Source: CANKBT01 sp038236005
GTDB taxonomy: Bacteria > Actinomycetota > Actinomycetes > Mycobacteriales > SCTD01
Length of the DNA: 59,299 nucleotides
NCBI GenBank assembly: GCA_038236005.1
Contig: JBBSTI010000001.1
Coordinates: 1 to 59,299 of the forward strand
Direction: 5' to 3'
A model generated the notes under the pieces. The model had not been told where the DNA came from. It did no database searches and worked only from the letters and a program-made list of their open reading frames with translations. Numbering within the stretch: the first letter of the stretch is position 1; each line of letters starts with the position of its first letter. Below are positions 42,395-50,121 of this stretch, one piece after another. A program made the position numbers and the translations under genes.

Positions 42395-42427
42395 CCCAGG
42401 CGGGCGCGGGTCGTGCTCACCCGCGGG

Positions 42428-43204
42428 TCAGCCGAAGCGACCGGTGATGTAGTCCTCGGTGCGCTTCTCGGTCGGGTTGGAGAAGATCTTGTCGGTCTCA
42501 CCGATCTCGACGAGCCGACCCGGCTCTCCGGTCCCGGCGATGTGGAAGAACGCGGTCTGGTCCGACACCCGCGCGGCCTGCTGCATGTTGTGCGTGACGA
42601 TGACGATCGTGAACTGGTCCTTCAGCTCTTGCATGAGCTCCTCGATCGCGAGGGTCGAGATCGGGTCGAGCGCGGAGCAGGGCTCGTCCATCAGCAGCAC
42701 CTCGGGCTTGACCGCGATCGCACGGGCGATGCACAGCCGCTGCTGCTGACCGCCGGACAGACCGGCGCCGGGCCGGTCCAGGCGGTCCTTGACCTCCTCC
42801 CACAGGTTGGCGCTGCGCAGCGAGGACTCGACGACCTGCGCGGTCTCCCGCTTGTTGGTCTTGCCGTTCAGGCGCATCCCGGCGACAACGTTCTCGGCGA
42901 TCGACATGGTCGGGAATGGGTTGGGTCGCTGGAACACCATGCCGACGCTGCGGCGGACCTCGACCGGGTCTACACCGGAGCCGTAGATGTCGCGGTCGTC
43001 CAGGGCGATCGTGCCCTCGACGCGGGTCCCCGGGATCACCTCGTGCATGCGGTTGATCGTGCGCAGCGCGGTGGACTTCCCGCAGCCGGACGGGCCGATG
43101 AAGGCGGTCACGGACTTGGGCTCGATGTGCATGCTCACGTCGGCGATCGCACGAAAGCTGCCGTAGAAGGCGCTCACGTTGTCGAGGGTGATCTGCTTGG
43201 CCAC
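42428..43204 (-). CDS. pstB: Phosphate ABC transporter ATP-binding protein
   Basis: A 258-residue ATPase of the high-affinity phosphate importer. It has Walker A GPSGCGKSTALR, the PstB-specific MVFQRPNPFPTMSI, the ABC signature LSGGQQQRLCIARA, Walker B VLLMDEPCSALDP and the H-loop THNMQQAARV. GTG at 43204 follows GAGGA and gives the usual N-terminus; the longer frame to 43342 is intergenic. It is divergent from pstS-pstC-pstA, whereas pstB usually closes a pstSCAB operon. A weak GTTCATC half site lies in its upstream region. Confidence 0.95.
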   Translation of the reverse strand: MAKQITLDNVSAFYGSFRAIADVSMHIEPKSVTAFIGPSGCGKSTALRTINRMHEVIPGTRVEGTIALDDRDIYGSGVDPVEVRRSVGMVFQRPNPFPTMSIAENVVAGMRLNGKTNKRETAQVVESSLRSANLWEEVKDRLDRPGAGLSGGQQQRLCIARAIAVKPEVLLMDEPCSALDPISTLAIEELMQELKDQFTIVIVTHNMQQAARVSDQTAFFHIAGTGEPGRLVEIGETDKIFSNPTEKRTEDYITGRFG

Positions 43205-43352
43205 GAGATCCTCGTTGCTGTCGGCGGGCGCACCGGACCTGCAGGGCGCTGTGTGGAGCGTAGATCTGCAGCGCCACGTCGCCGTGCCGGAAAGATGAAC
43301 AGCAGATGACGTACCGATGGCCGCCCGGTGGCGGACCCGCACGGCTCCCGTC

Positions 43353-43370
43353 GTTCAGCCGTTGTTCACT
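43353..43370 (+). promoter_or_regulatory. PHO-box-like direct repeat GTTCAGC-N4-GTTCACT
   Basis: Two units at 43353-43359 and 43364-43370 repeat with the 11-bp period characteristic of PhoP boxes in Streptomyces (GTTCACC units). A TAGCGT at 43402-43407 could be the pstS -10. On the opposite strand, GTTCATC at 43300-43294 preceded 11 bp earlier by CGTCATC may serve pstB. PhoP genes are not in the window. Confidence 0.65.
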
Positions 43371-43490
43371 CAAATCGGGTCGCGGGGACACCTGATCTCC
43401 CTAGCGTCCCAGGTCGACCGCAGCGGCGGGGCGCCGTCCGGCGCCCGGGCCGGACCTGCGGGACACGCTCCGACGAGAGGCACTCCAGCT

Positions 43491-44612
43491 GTGAACACGA
43501 AGTCCTACGCCCGCGTGGTGGCCGTCCTGGCCACCGGTTCGCTGGCCCTGACCGCCTGCGGCTCGAGCAGCTCGCCCTCGACCCCGGGTGCCACGACGAG
43601 CGAAGGCGGCTCCTCCGCCCCGGCCGCCAGCACGGACCTCAAGGGCACCCTGAACGGCGCCGGCGCCAGCACGCAGACCGCCGCGATGGAGGCCTGGAAC
43701 GCGGGCTTCACCGGCATCAACCCCGATGTCACGTTCAACTACGACGCCGTCGGCTCCGGCAGCGGTCGCGAGCAGTTCCTGGCCGGCGGCAACATCCTGT
43801 TCGCCGGCTCGGACGCCCCGCTGGACACCGAGGAGCAGGCGACGGCCAAGACCCGCTGCAACGGCAGCGACGCGATCGAGATCCCGGCCTACATCAGCCC
43901 GATCGCGATCGTCTACAACCTCGACGGCGTCACGGACCTCAACCTGACCCCTGCGGTCCTCGCCGGCATCTTCAACCAGAAGATCACCAGCTGGGACGCG
44001 CCGGAGATCAAGGCCGACAACCCCGACGCCACCCTGCCGAGCCTGAAGATCACCCCCGTGAACCGCGCCGACAAGTCCGGCACGACGGAGAACTTCACGA
44101 CCTACCTGGCCGACGCCGCGAAGGACGCCTGGCCGCACGAGGCCGCTCAGGTCTGGCCGGTTGCCGGGGGTGAGGCGGCTGACAAGACGTCCGGTGTCAT
44201 CGCCGCGATCAAGGCCGGCAGCGGCACGATCGGGTACGCGGACGCCAGCCAGGTCGGCGACCTCGGCGTGGCCAAGGTCAAGGTGGGCGAGAAGTTCGTC
44301 GCGGCCTCGGCCGAGGGCGCTGCCGCACTGGTGGACCTCTCCCCGCGGGCCGAGGGTTTGCCGGAGGGTGACATCGTCGTCGCCCTCGACCGTACGACGA
44401 CCGACACCAGCGCCTACCCGGTCTCGCTGGTGTCCTACCTGATCGCCTGCGGCACCTACGCCAACGCTGACGAGGCCGGCCTGGTCAAGGGCTTCCTGTC
44501 CTACGTGATCAGCAAGGACGGTCAGGCGGCCGCGGCCGAGAACGCCGGCAGCGCGCCGATCGGTGACAAGCTGCGGGCCGACGCCGAGAAGGCCGTCGGC
44601 TCCATCACGTAG
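43491..44612 (+). CDS. pstS: Phosphate-binding lipoprotein of the Pst transporter
   Basis: A 373-residue periplasmic/cell-wall-side phosphate receptor. It has a lipoprotein signal (VVAVLATGSLALTACGS, lipobox LTAC), a Ser/Thr/Ala-rich linker, then the PstS domain with LNGAGASTQTAAMEAW, YDAVGSGSGREQFLAG, the RADKSGTTENFTTYL phosphate loop and GTIGYADASQV. GTG at 43491 fits the signal peptide. It is followed by a hairpin and pstC, and preceded by the PHO-box repeat, so phosphate-starvation induction is expected. Confidence 0.94.
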   Translation: MNTKSYARVVAVLATGSLALTACGSSSSPSTPGATTSEGGSSAPAASTDLKGTLNGAGASTQTAAMEAWNAGFTGINPDVTFNYDAVGSGSGREQFLAGGNILFAGSDAPLDTEEQATAKTRCNGSDAIEIPAYISPIAIVYNLDGVTDLNLTPAVLAGIFNQKITSWDAPEIKADNPDATLPSLKITPVNRADKSGTTENFTTYLADAAKDAWPHEAAQVWPVAGGEAADKTSGVIAAIKAGSGTIGYADASQVGDLGVAKVKVGEKFVAASAEGAAALVDLSPRAEGLPEGDIVVALDRTTTDTSAYPVSLVSYLIACGTYANADEAGLVKGFLSYVISKDGQAAAAENAGSAPIGDKLRADAEKAVGSIT

Positions 44613-44628
44613 CCCCGCCCGTCGCCCT

Positions 44629-44667
44629 GGGCGGCCACCTGGTTGTCTCGCAGCCCGGTGGCCGCCC
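44629..44667 (+). terminator. Hairpin between pstS and pstC (partial terminator)
   Basis: GGGCGGCCACC (44629-44639) and GGTGGCCGCCC (44657-44667) pair perfectly over 11 bp with a 17-nt loop, 17 bases after the pstS stop. In binding-protein-first operons such a stem commonly reduces read-through so that the receptor is made in excess over the permeases. Confidence 0.75.
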
Positions 44668-44754
44668 TCGGTCGGTTGTCGACCGGGGCACGATGTGTCT
44701 GACAATCCCACCTGATCTGCCCAGCCCGTAGCTCCACCGACCCGGACGGCAACC

Positions 44755-45729
44755 GTGACCTCACCGACCACTGCCTTGACCCCGCAGCCGCCACCGCCAC
44801 GGGTGGGCGGGCAGGCGCCTCAGCGACGCGGTGACCGGGTCTTCGCCGGCCTGTCGCTCGGCGCCGGCGTGCTGATCCTGCTCACCCTTGCAGCCGTTGC
44901 GCTGTTCCTCATCACCGAGGGCTATCCCGCGCTGGTCGCCGACAAGGCAGACCTGCCGTACGGCATCAGCTTCTGGGCCTACGTCGGACCGGTGGTCTTC
45001 GGGACCCTGCTGGCTGCGGCCGTCGCGCTGCTGTTCGCGTTCCCGATGTCGATCGCGATCGCGCTCTATATCTCGCACTACGCACCGCGTCGCGTCGCCC
45101 GGTCGCTCGGCTACGTCGTCGACCTGCTCGCGGCGATCCCCAGCCTGGTGTACGGGCTGTGGGGGGTGGGGGTGCTTGCGCCCTACCTGGTCCCGCAGTA
45201 CGGCTGGCTCGGTCGCAACCTGGCCTGGCTGCCGTTCTTCACCGACAACGCCTCGGTGACCGGCCGGACGCTACTGACCGGTGGGCTGGTGCTCGCGGTA
45301 ATGATCCTGCCGATCATGACGGCGGTGAACCGGGAGGTCTTCCTGCAGACGCCGACCCTGCACGAGGAGGCCGCGCTGGCCCTCGGCGCAACCCGGTGGG
45401 AGATGGTCAGGATGACCGTCATCCCGTACGGCCGGTCGGGGATCGTCAGCGGCGCGATGCTCGGGCTCGGCCGTGCGCTCGGCGAGACCATCGCGATCCT
45501 CACGGTGGTGTCTGCCAACCCGCAGACCGTGTCGTTCGTGCTCAACACCAGCGACAACCCCTCCACGATCGCGGCCAACATCGCCGCGAAGTTCCCCGAG
45601 TCGACCGGGCTCGGCCTCAACGCGCTGATCGCCAGCGGCCTGGTGCTGTTCGTCATCACCTTCGCGGTCAACTACGCCGCACGCGCGGTGGTCGCCCGGC
45701 GCGCCGAGTTCGACGGAGCAGCCGGATGA
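44755..45729 (+). CDS. pstC: Phosphate ABC transporter permease
   Basis: A 324-residue integral membrane permease with six or more helices and the EAA loop HEEAALALGATRWEMVRMTV facing PstB. The family segment LLAAIPSLVYGLWGVGVLAP and the C-terminal SGLVLFVITFAVNYAARAVV are also present. GTG at 44755; its stop overlaps the pstA ATG (ATGA), giving translational coupling. Confidence 0.93.
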   Translation: MTSPTTALTPQPPPPRVGGQAPQRRGDRVFAGLSLGAGVLILLTLAAVALFLITEGYPALVADKADLPYGISFWAYVGPVVFGTLLAAAVALLFAFPMSIAIALYISHYAPRRVARSLGYVVDLLAAIPSLVYGLWGVGVLAPYLVPQYGWLGRNLAWLPFFTDNASVTGRTLLTGGLVLAVMILPIMTAVNREVFLQTPTLHEEAALALGATRWEMVRMTVIPYGRSGIVSGAMLGLGRALGETIAILTVVSANPQTVSFVLNTSDNPSTIAANIAAKFPESTGLGLNALIASGLVLFVITFAVNYAARAVVARRAEFDGAAG

Positions 45730-46787
45730 CCGCCACCCTGTCCCGCCCGGCCGCCGACGATCAGCCGACGATCTTCCGGCCGCTGCCGCGCTGGTTCCCG
45801 GCGGCCACCGTCGTCGCATCGGCGGCCGTCTCGGCGCTGCTGCAGCTGATGATCGGCGCGGGCATCGTCCGGTTCCTGCTGCTCACCGCAGTGATCTTCA
45901 CGCTCGTGCTTTACGTCGCCTCGCGCAACCAGGAGGGCAGCCGACGCGCCACCGACCGGTTCGTCACCAGCCTGGTGACCTCGTCGTTCCTGCTGGCGAT
46001 GCTGCCGCTCGCTTCGCTGACCATCACCGTGATCACCCGCGGGGTCGCACGGTTCGACCTCGCCTTCTTCACGACGGACATGCTCGGCGTCGTCGGGGCC
46101 GGCGGCGGTGGCAAAGCGGCCATCATCGGCACGTTCATCATCACCGGTCTCGCCACCGTCATCTCGGTGCCGGTCGGCCTGCTGACCGCGATCTACCTCG
46201 TGGAGTACGGCCGGGGTCGGCTGGCCCGCAGCATCACGTTCATGGTCGACGTCATGACCGGCATCCCGTCGATCGTGGCGGGCCTGTTCGCGTACGCGCT
46301 GTTCGTGATCTTCTTCGGGGCCAGCGTGCGGCTCGGCATCGGCGGGGCGATCGCGTTATCGGTGCTGATGACGCCGGTCGTGGTGCGCTCCAGCGAGGAG
46401 ATGCTCAAGCTGGTCCCGGCCGAGCTACGCGAGGCGTCGTACGCGCTGGGGGTCCCGAAGTACCGCACCATCCTCAAGGTGGTGCTGCCCGCCGCTGCAG
46501 CGGGGATCGCGACCGGCATCACCATCTCGATCGCCCGGGTGATCGGTGAGACTGCTCCGCTGCTGCTCATCACCGGCTCGCAACGGGGGGTGAACTGGAA
46601 CCCGTTCGACGGGCGCATGACGACGCTGCCGGTCTACGCGTTCGAGAACTTCACCCAGCCGGGAACCAGCGGCGCAGGCATCGACCGGGCCTGGACGGCA
46701 GCCCTGGTGCTGATGATCATCGTGCTGGGGCTCAACCTGGTCGCCCGGCTGATCGCCCGGTTCTTTGCCCCGAAGGGCGCCCGCTAG
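45726..46787 (+). CDS. pstA: Phosphate ABC transporter permease
   Basis: A 353-residue permease paired with PstC. EAA loop: LREASYALGVPKYRTILKVV. Other family motifs are VDVMTGIPSIVAGLFAYALF and ARVIGETAPLLLITGS. An extra N-terminal stretch of about 60 residues with two helices precedes the core. ATG at 45726 overlaps the pstC stop. The stop codon overlaps by four bases the end of a convergent small gene at 46784. Confidence 0.93.
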   Translation: MTATLSRPAADDQPTIFRPLPRWFPAATVVASAAVSALLQLMIGAGIVRFLLLTAVIFTLVLYVASRNQEGSRRATDRFVTSLVTSSFLLAMLPLASLTITVITRGVARFDLAFFTTDMLGVVGAGGGGKAAIIGTFIITGLATVISVPVGLLTAIYLVEYGRGRLARSITFMVDVMTGIPSIVAGLFAYALFVIFFGASVRLGIGGAIALSVLMTPVVVRSSEEMLKLVPAELREASYALGVPKYRTILKVVLPAAAAGIATGITISIARVIGETAPLLLITGSQRGVNWNPFDGRMTTLPVYAFENFTQPGTSGAGIDRAWTAALVLMIIVLGLNLVARLIARFFAPKGAR

Positions 46788-47209
46788 ATCAGAGAGGGTC
46801 CGAGGCCCCGTCGTTCGGGACCCCGCCGGTCCGCCCCGCGGCGCACCGGACCGCCCGCTGCTGGATCGTCGGTTCCCTGGCCCTGGCGGAGCAGCAGGAC
46901 CGCGGCCAGCTCGGGATGCACGGCGTCGCGGCTGGCGGCTCGTGCGTGCTCGGCCCGTTGCCTGGCGCGGGCGAGCTCGTCGACCGGCAGGGACGCACCG
47001 GCCCTGCTCTCCGCCTCGGCGAGGGCAGTCACCGCGGCGAAGGCCTCGAACGCGAGCCGTTCGGCCTCTCGGGCCTGGCGCAGCACCGAGAGGCGGCCGG
47101 TCACCCGGTCGACGGCGGCCGGACCGTGCGCCAGCAGCGGCAGCAGCAGGGTGTCAAGGTCACGACGGCGCGCGTGCCAGCGGGCCAACAGGCGCAGTCG
47201 GTCGTCCAT
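46784..47209 (-). CDS. Hypothetical Arg/Ala/Leu-rich helical protein
   Basis: A 141-residue frame from ATG 47209: MDDRLRLLARWHARRRDLDT, a helical central part (REAERLAFEAFAAVTALAEAESR) and a Pro/Gly/Arg-rich C-terminus. Composition is skewed, but initiation, length and the precise convergent overlap with pstA suggest a possible real gene. No family recognised; an artefact of high GC is not excluded. Confidence 0.45.
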   Translation of the reverse strand: MDDRLRLLARWHARRRDLDTLLLPLLAHGPAAVDRVTGRLSVLRQAREAERLAFEAFAAVTALAEAESRAGASLPVDELARARQRAEHARAASRDAVHPELAAVLLLRQGQGTDDPAAGGPVRRGADRRGPERRGLGPSLI

Positions 47210-47292
47210 CCCTCGATGATCTCCTGTCCGGGGCCCGCCGTCAGCCGTTCCCGACCAGGGCTCCGAACCTCACCCTGCGTCAGCGCAGATGC

Positions 47293-48108
47293 TCAATCGG
47301 GGACCGCCCAGGCCGTGTCGGTCGACACGGTCGTGAAGCCCCATCGGCGGTAGACGTGCACGGCCGCCGCGTTGTCGGCGTCCACGTAGAGGATCACGCG
47401 ATGCTCGCCGCGTCGCTGCAGGTGGTGCAGCCCGGCGAGCAGGATCGCCGTCCCGAGCCCGCCGCCCTGGGCCTGCGGGTCCACGGCGACGACGTAGACC
47501 TCGCCGGGCTTGCCCCCACCGACCCGCTTGGTCCAGTGCGAGGCGACCAGCCCGCCGTCACGCTCGGCGAGCAGCAGGTCCGCGGGGTCGAACCACGGCT
47601 CGCCGATCCGCCGAGTGAGGTCGTCCGCGGTCCAGGACCCCTGCTCCGGGTGCTCGGCGAAGGCGGCCGCGTTGAGGGCGAGCCATGCATCCTCGTCCCG
47701 ACCGACCTGGAAGCCGCGCAGGGTGACGCCGTCGGGCAGCGTGCGAGCCGGCAGGTCGATCAGGTCGCGACCCATCAGCAGCAGCTCCCGTGCCGCGGTC
47801 AGACCGAGGCTCACGGCCAGCTCGGTCGACCCGGGCAGGCTGCCGTGCGCCCAGAAGGAGCCGGTCGGGTCGGCCTCGAGCAGTGCTGCGGCGAGCGCCC
47901 GGCCGTGACCCTGCCGGCGCTGGCCGGGATCGACGACGAGCTCGGAGCTGCCTGCGTCGGTGGCCCCGTAGCCCGCCAGCTGCCGGGCGGGCCCGTCGAC
48001 GAGCAGGTGCGTGCCCGGCTCGGTCAGGTGGAGCATCGACTCCTCGTTGAGCGGCTCGGCTCGGTCGACCGCCACGGCGCGGGCCACCAGGTCGCGCACG
48101 GCGCTCAC
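47293..48108 (-). CDS. mshD: Mycothiol synthase, copy 1
   Basis: Acetyltransferase for the last step of mycothiol synthesis (acetyl-CoA + Cys-GlcN-Ins). It has two GNAT domains: N-terminal with LVVDPGQRRQGHGRALAAAL, C-terminal with LNAAAFAEHPEQGSWTADDL, WFDPADLLLAE, GEVYVVAVDPQAQGGGLG and LYVDADNAAAVHVYRR. GTG at 48108 aligns with the start of copy 2 (58223) and gives 271 residues. It follows glnR copy 1 on the same strand, separated by about 48 bp. The two copies agree strongly in the C-terminal domain and differ more in the N-terminal one. Confidence 0.88.
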   Translation of the reverse strand: MSAVRDLVARAVAVDRAEPLNEESMLHLTEPGTHLLVDGPARQLAGYGATDAGSSELVVDPGQRRQGHGRALAAALLEADPTGSFWAHGSLPGSTELAVSLGLTAARELLLMGRDLIDLPARTLPDGVTLRGFQVGRDEDAWLALNAAAFAEHPEQGSWTADDLTRRIGEPWFDPADLLLAERDGGLVASHWTKRVGGGKPGEVYVVAVDPQAQGGGLGTAILLAGLHHLQRRGEHRVILYVDADNAAAVHVYRRWGFTTVSTDTAWAVPD

Positions 48109-48155
48109 CTGGGTCTGGTCGAGCCGGTCGTGCCGGACGGGGCTCGCGGGCGGGT

Positions 48156-48893
48156 TCAGACCCGTACGCCTTCGGCGTCGGACGGATCCAGGGACGGGTC
48201 CTGCTCGAGGGCCGTGATCGGCGGCGTGACGAACTTGTAGCCGACGTGGCGCACCGTGCCGATCAGCTGCTCGTGCTCGACGCCCAGCTTGGCGCGGAGC
48301 CGTCGGACGTGGACGTCGACCGTGCGGGTGCCCCCGTAGTAGTCGTAGCCCCACACCTCCTGCAACAGCTGTGCCCGGGTGAAGACCCGGCCGGGGTGCT
48401 GCGCGAGGTATTTCAGCAGCTCGAACTCCTTGAAGGTGAGGTCTAGCGGACGGCCGCGAAAGCGGCAGGTGTAGGTGCCCTCGTCGATGGTCAGCCCGCC
48501 CGCGCGAACGACGCCCGGGTCAGCGACTGCGTTCTCGGCAGCCGCGTTGCGCCCGATCGCGAGCCGCAGCCGCGCGTCCACCTCGGCCGGGCCGGCGCTG
48601 TCCAGCAGCACGTCGTCGACGCCCCACTCGGCCGACAGACCGGCCAGGCCGCCCTCGGTGAGGATGGCGAACAGCGGGCCCTTGACCCCGGTGGTCTGCA
48701 GCAGGCGGCACAGCGACCGCGCGCGGACCAGGTCGCGACGCGCATCGACCAGGACGGCGCCGACAGGCGGCTGGTCCAGCAGCGCGCTGGCCTCCATCGG
48801 TGCGACCCGCACGTCGTGTGCGAGCAGGCCGAGCGCGGGAAGCATCTCCGCGGACGGGCCCAGCGCGTTGGTCAGAAGAAGGAGGCTTGCCAT
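48156..48893 (-). CDS. glnR: GlnR-like OmpR-family orphan response regulator, copy 1
   Basis: A 245-residue regulator matching GlnR of Streptomyces. The receiver-like domain starts MASLLLLTNALGPSAEMLPA with Asp50 (VLVDARRDL) but without the full acidic phosphorylation pocket. The winged-helix domain has DLTFKEFELLKYLAQHPGRV, YGGTRTVDVHVRRLRAKLG and a GYKFVTPP wing. GlnR controls nitrogen-assimilation genes in actinobacteria; no cognate kinase is adjacent. ATG at 48893, divergent from the hydrolase-moaD pair. A second glnR is at 56366-57094. Confidence 0.9.
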   Translation of the reverse strand: MASLLLLTNALGPSAEMLPALGLLAHDVRVAPMEASALLDQPPVGAVLVDARRDLVRARSLCRLLQTTGVKGPLFAILTEGGLAGLSAEWGVDDVLLDSAGPAEVDARLRLAIGRNAAAENAVADPGVVRAGGLTIDEGTYTCRFRGRPLDLTFKEFELLKYLAQHPGRVFTRAQLLQEVWGYDYYGGTRTVDVHVRRLRAKLGVEHEQLIGTVRHVGYKFVTPPITALEQDPSLDPSDAEGVRV

Positions 48894-49059
48894 GACGGTT
48901 CCCTGCTGTCGGCGGTGTCGGTGGCGTCCCTGTGCCAGGGACGTTGGTGCCGACCACGGGCGCCGTTGCCCACGATCTTGACGCGCCGCACGAAGGTGCC
49001 AGCGCGGGCTGAAGGTGTTGCTGAGAAGTGCAACCGGTTACGAGAAGGTGTTCGACGTG

Positions 49060-49860
49060 CTGCACCAGAATGACACGGCCCGCGTTTCCTGCGTGTTACG
49101 GACGGCCGACGGGGTGCTTCTGGAAGGGGTCCGGCAGGGCGTTCGCTCACCCACCTGGCTGGTGGTGGCGCACGGCTTCTCCGGCTCGGTGCAGGGCGCC
49201 GCGGTCCGCCGCGTCGTGGACCGGTGGGGCCTTCGGGCCACGGTCCTTGCGTACGACGCCCGCGGTCACGGACGCTCCGGCGGCCTGTCCACGCTGGGCG
49301 ACCGGGAGGTGCTCGACGTCGATGCGGCGGTGGCGCACGCTCGGGCGTACGGCGCCGAACGGGTCGTCACGGTCGGCTTCTCCATGGGTGGCGCCGCGGT
49401 CCTGCGGCACGCTGCGGGGGTGCCCGGCTACGGGCTGCGGCAGACGCCGGACGCGGTCGTCGCGGTCAGCAGCACCGGTGCGTGGTCGCAGCGTGCGTCC
49501 GCGACCGGGCCGCTGCGTCGGCTGCACCTGCTGGTCGAGACCCGAGCGGGACGTCGCGTCGCCCGGGTGCTGATGCACACGCGGACAGACCCGCTCGGCT
49601 GGCCGGTGACACCGCTCGCACCGGCCGAGATCGTCCCGAGGATCGGTGTGCCGGTGCTGGTCGTGCACGGCGACCGGGACGGCTACTTCGGGCTGGAGCA
49701 CCCGCGGGCGCTCGGTGCGGCCGGGGCGACGGTGTGGATCGAGCCCGGGCTCGGGCATGCTGAGGTGGCGGTCGGACCCGAGCTGCTGGACCGGATCTCC
49801 GCGTATGCGTTGACCGTCGGCGTCCTGCCCGCGGACCGAGAGACGGGTGGGCTGTCGTGA
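49060..49860 (+). CDS. Alpha/beta hydrolase
   Basis: About 266 residues with the alpha/beta hydrolase catalytic elements: LVVAHGFSGSVQGAA (oxyanion region), VVTVGFSMGGAAVL (nucleophile Ser), VLVVHGDRDGYFG (Asp) and IEPGLGHAEVA (His). The YDARGHGRSGG motif is typical of esterases and lipases. GTG at 49060 follows AGAAGG at 8-nt spacing; 49015 (TTG) and 49051 (GTG) are other in-frame starts. Its stop overlaps the moaD GTG, so both are translated from one message. The substrate is unknown. Confidence 0.85.
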   Translation: MHQNDTARVSCVLRTADGVLLEGVRQGVRSPTWLVVAHGFSGSVQGAAVRRVVDRWGLRATVLAYDARGHGRSGGLSTLGDREVLDVDAAVAHARAYGAERVVTVGFSMGGAAVLRHAAGVPGYGLRQTPDAVVAVSSTGAWSQRASATGPLRRLHLLVETRAGRRVARVLMHTRTDPLGWPVTPLAPAEIVPRIGVPVLVVHGDRDGYFGLEHPRALGAAGATVWIEPGLGHAEVAVGPELLDRISAYALTVGVLPADRETGGLS

Positions 49861-50105
49861 CCGTTCTGCGCTACTGGGCGGCGGCCCGAGCTGCCGCCGG
49901 CGTCGCGGAGGAGCGTCGGGAGGCACCGACCCTGGACCGGTTGCTCGGCGACGCGGTCGTCGAGCACGGCCCGGCGCTCGCCAGGGTGCTCTCGGTCTGC
50001 TCGGTGATCGTGGACGGCGACCCGGTGGGCGCGCGTGCGCACACCTCGGTGGACGTGTCCGCCGCCGCGCTCGTCGACGTCCTCCCACCGTTCGCCGGCG
50101 GCTGA
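49857..50105 (+). CDS. MoaD/ThiS-family sulfur carrier, copy 1
   Basis: An 82-residue beta-grasp protein starting MTVLRYWAAARAAAGVAEER and ending VLPPFAGG, with the diglycine C-terminus that is adenylated and thiocarboxylated. MoaD subunits supply sulfur for molybdopterin; related carriers serve other pathways. GTG at 49857 overlaps the hydrolase stop. No MoaE or MoeB is adjacent. A second copy with the same LLPPFAGG-type end is at 56024-56320. Confidence 0.87.
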   Translation: MTVLRYWAAARAAAGVAEERREAPTLDRLLGDAVVEHGPALARVLSVCSVIVDGDPVGARAHTSVDVSAAALVDVLPPFAGG

Positions 50106-50121
50106 CCACGAGCTTGTGCGC

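Noticed and set aside
48894..49059. GlnR box in the glnR / hydrolase divergent region
   Set aside because: I looked for GTnAC/GAAAC-type direct repeats and found none convincing, so no autoregulatory site is claimed.
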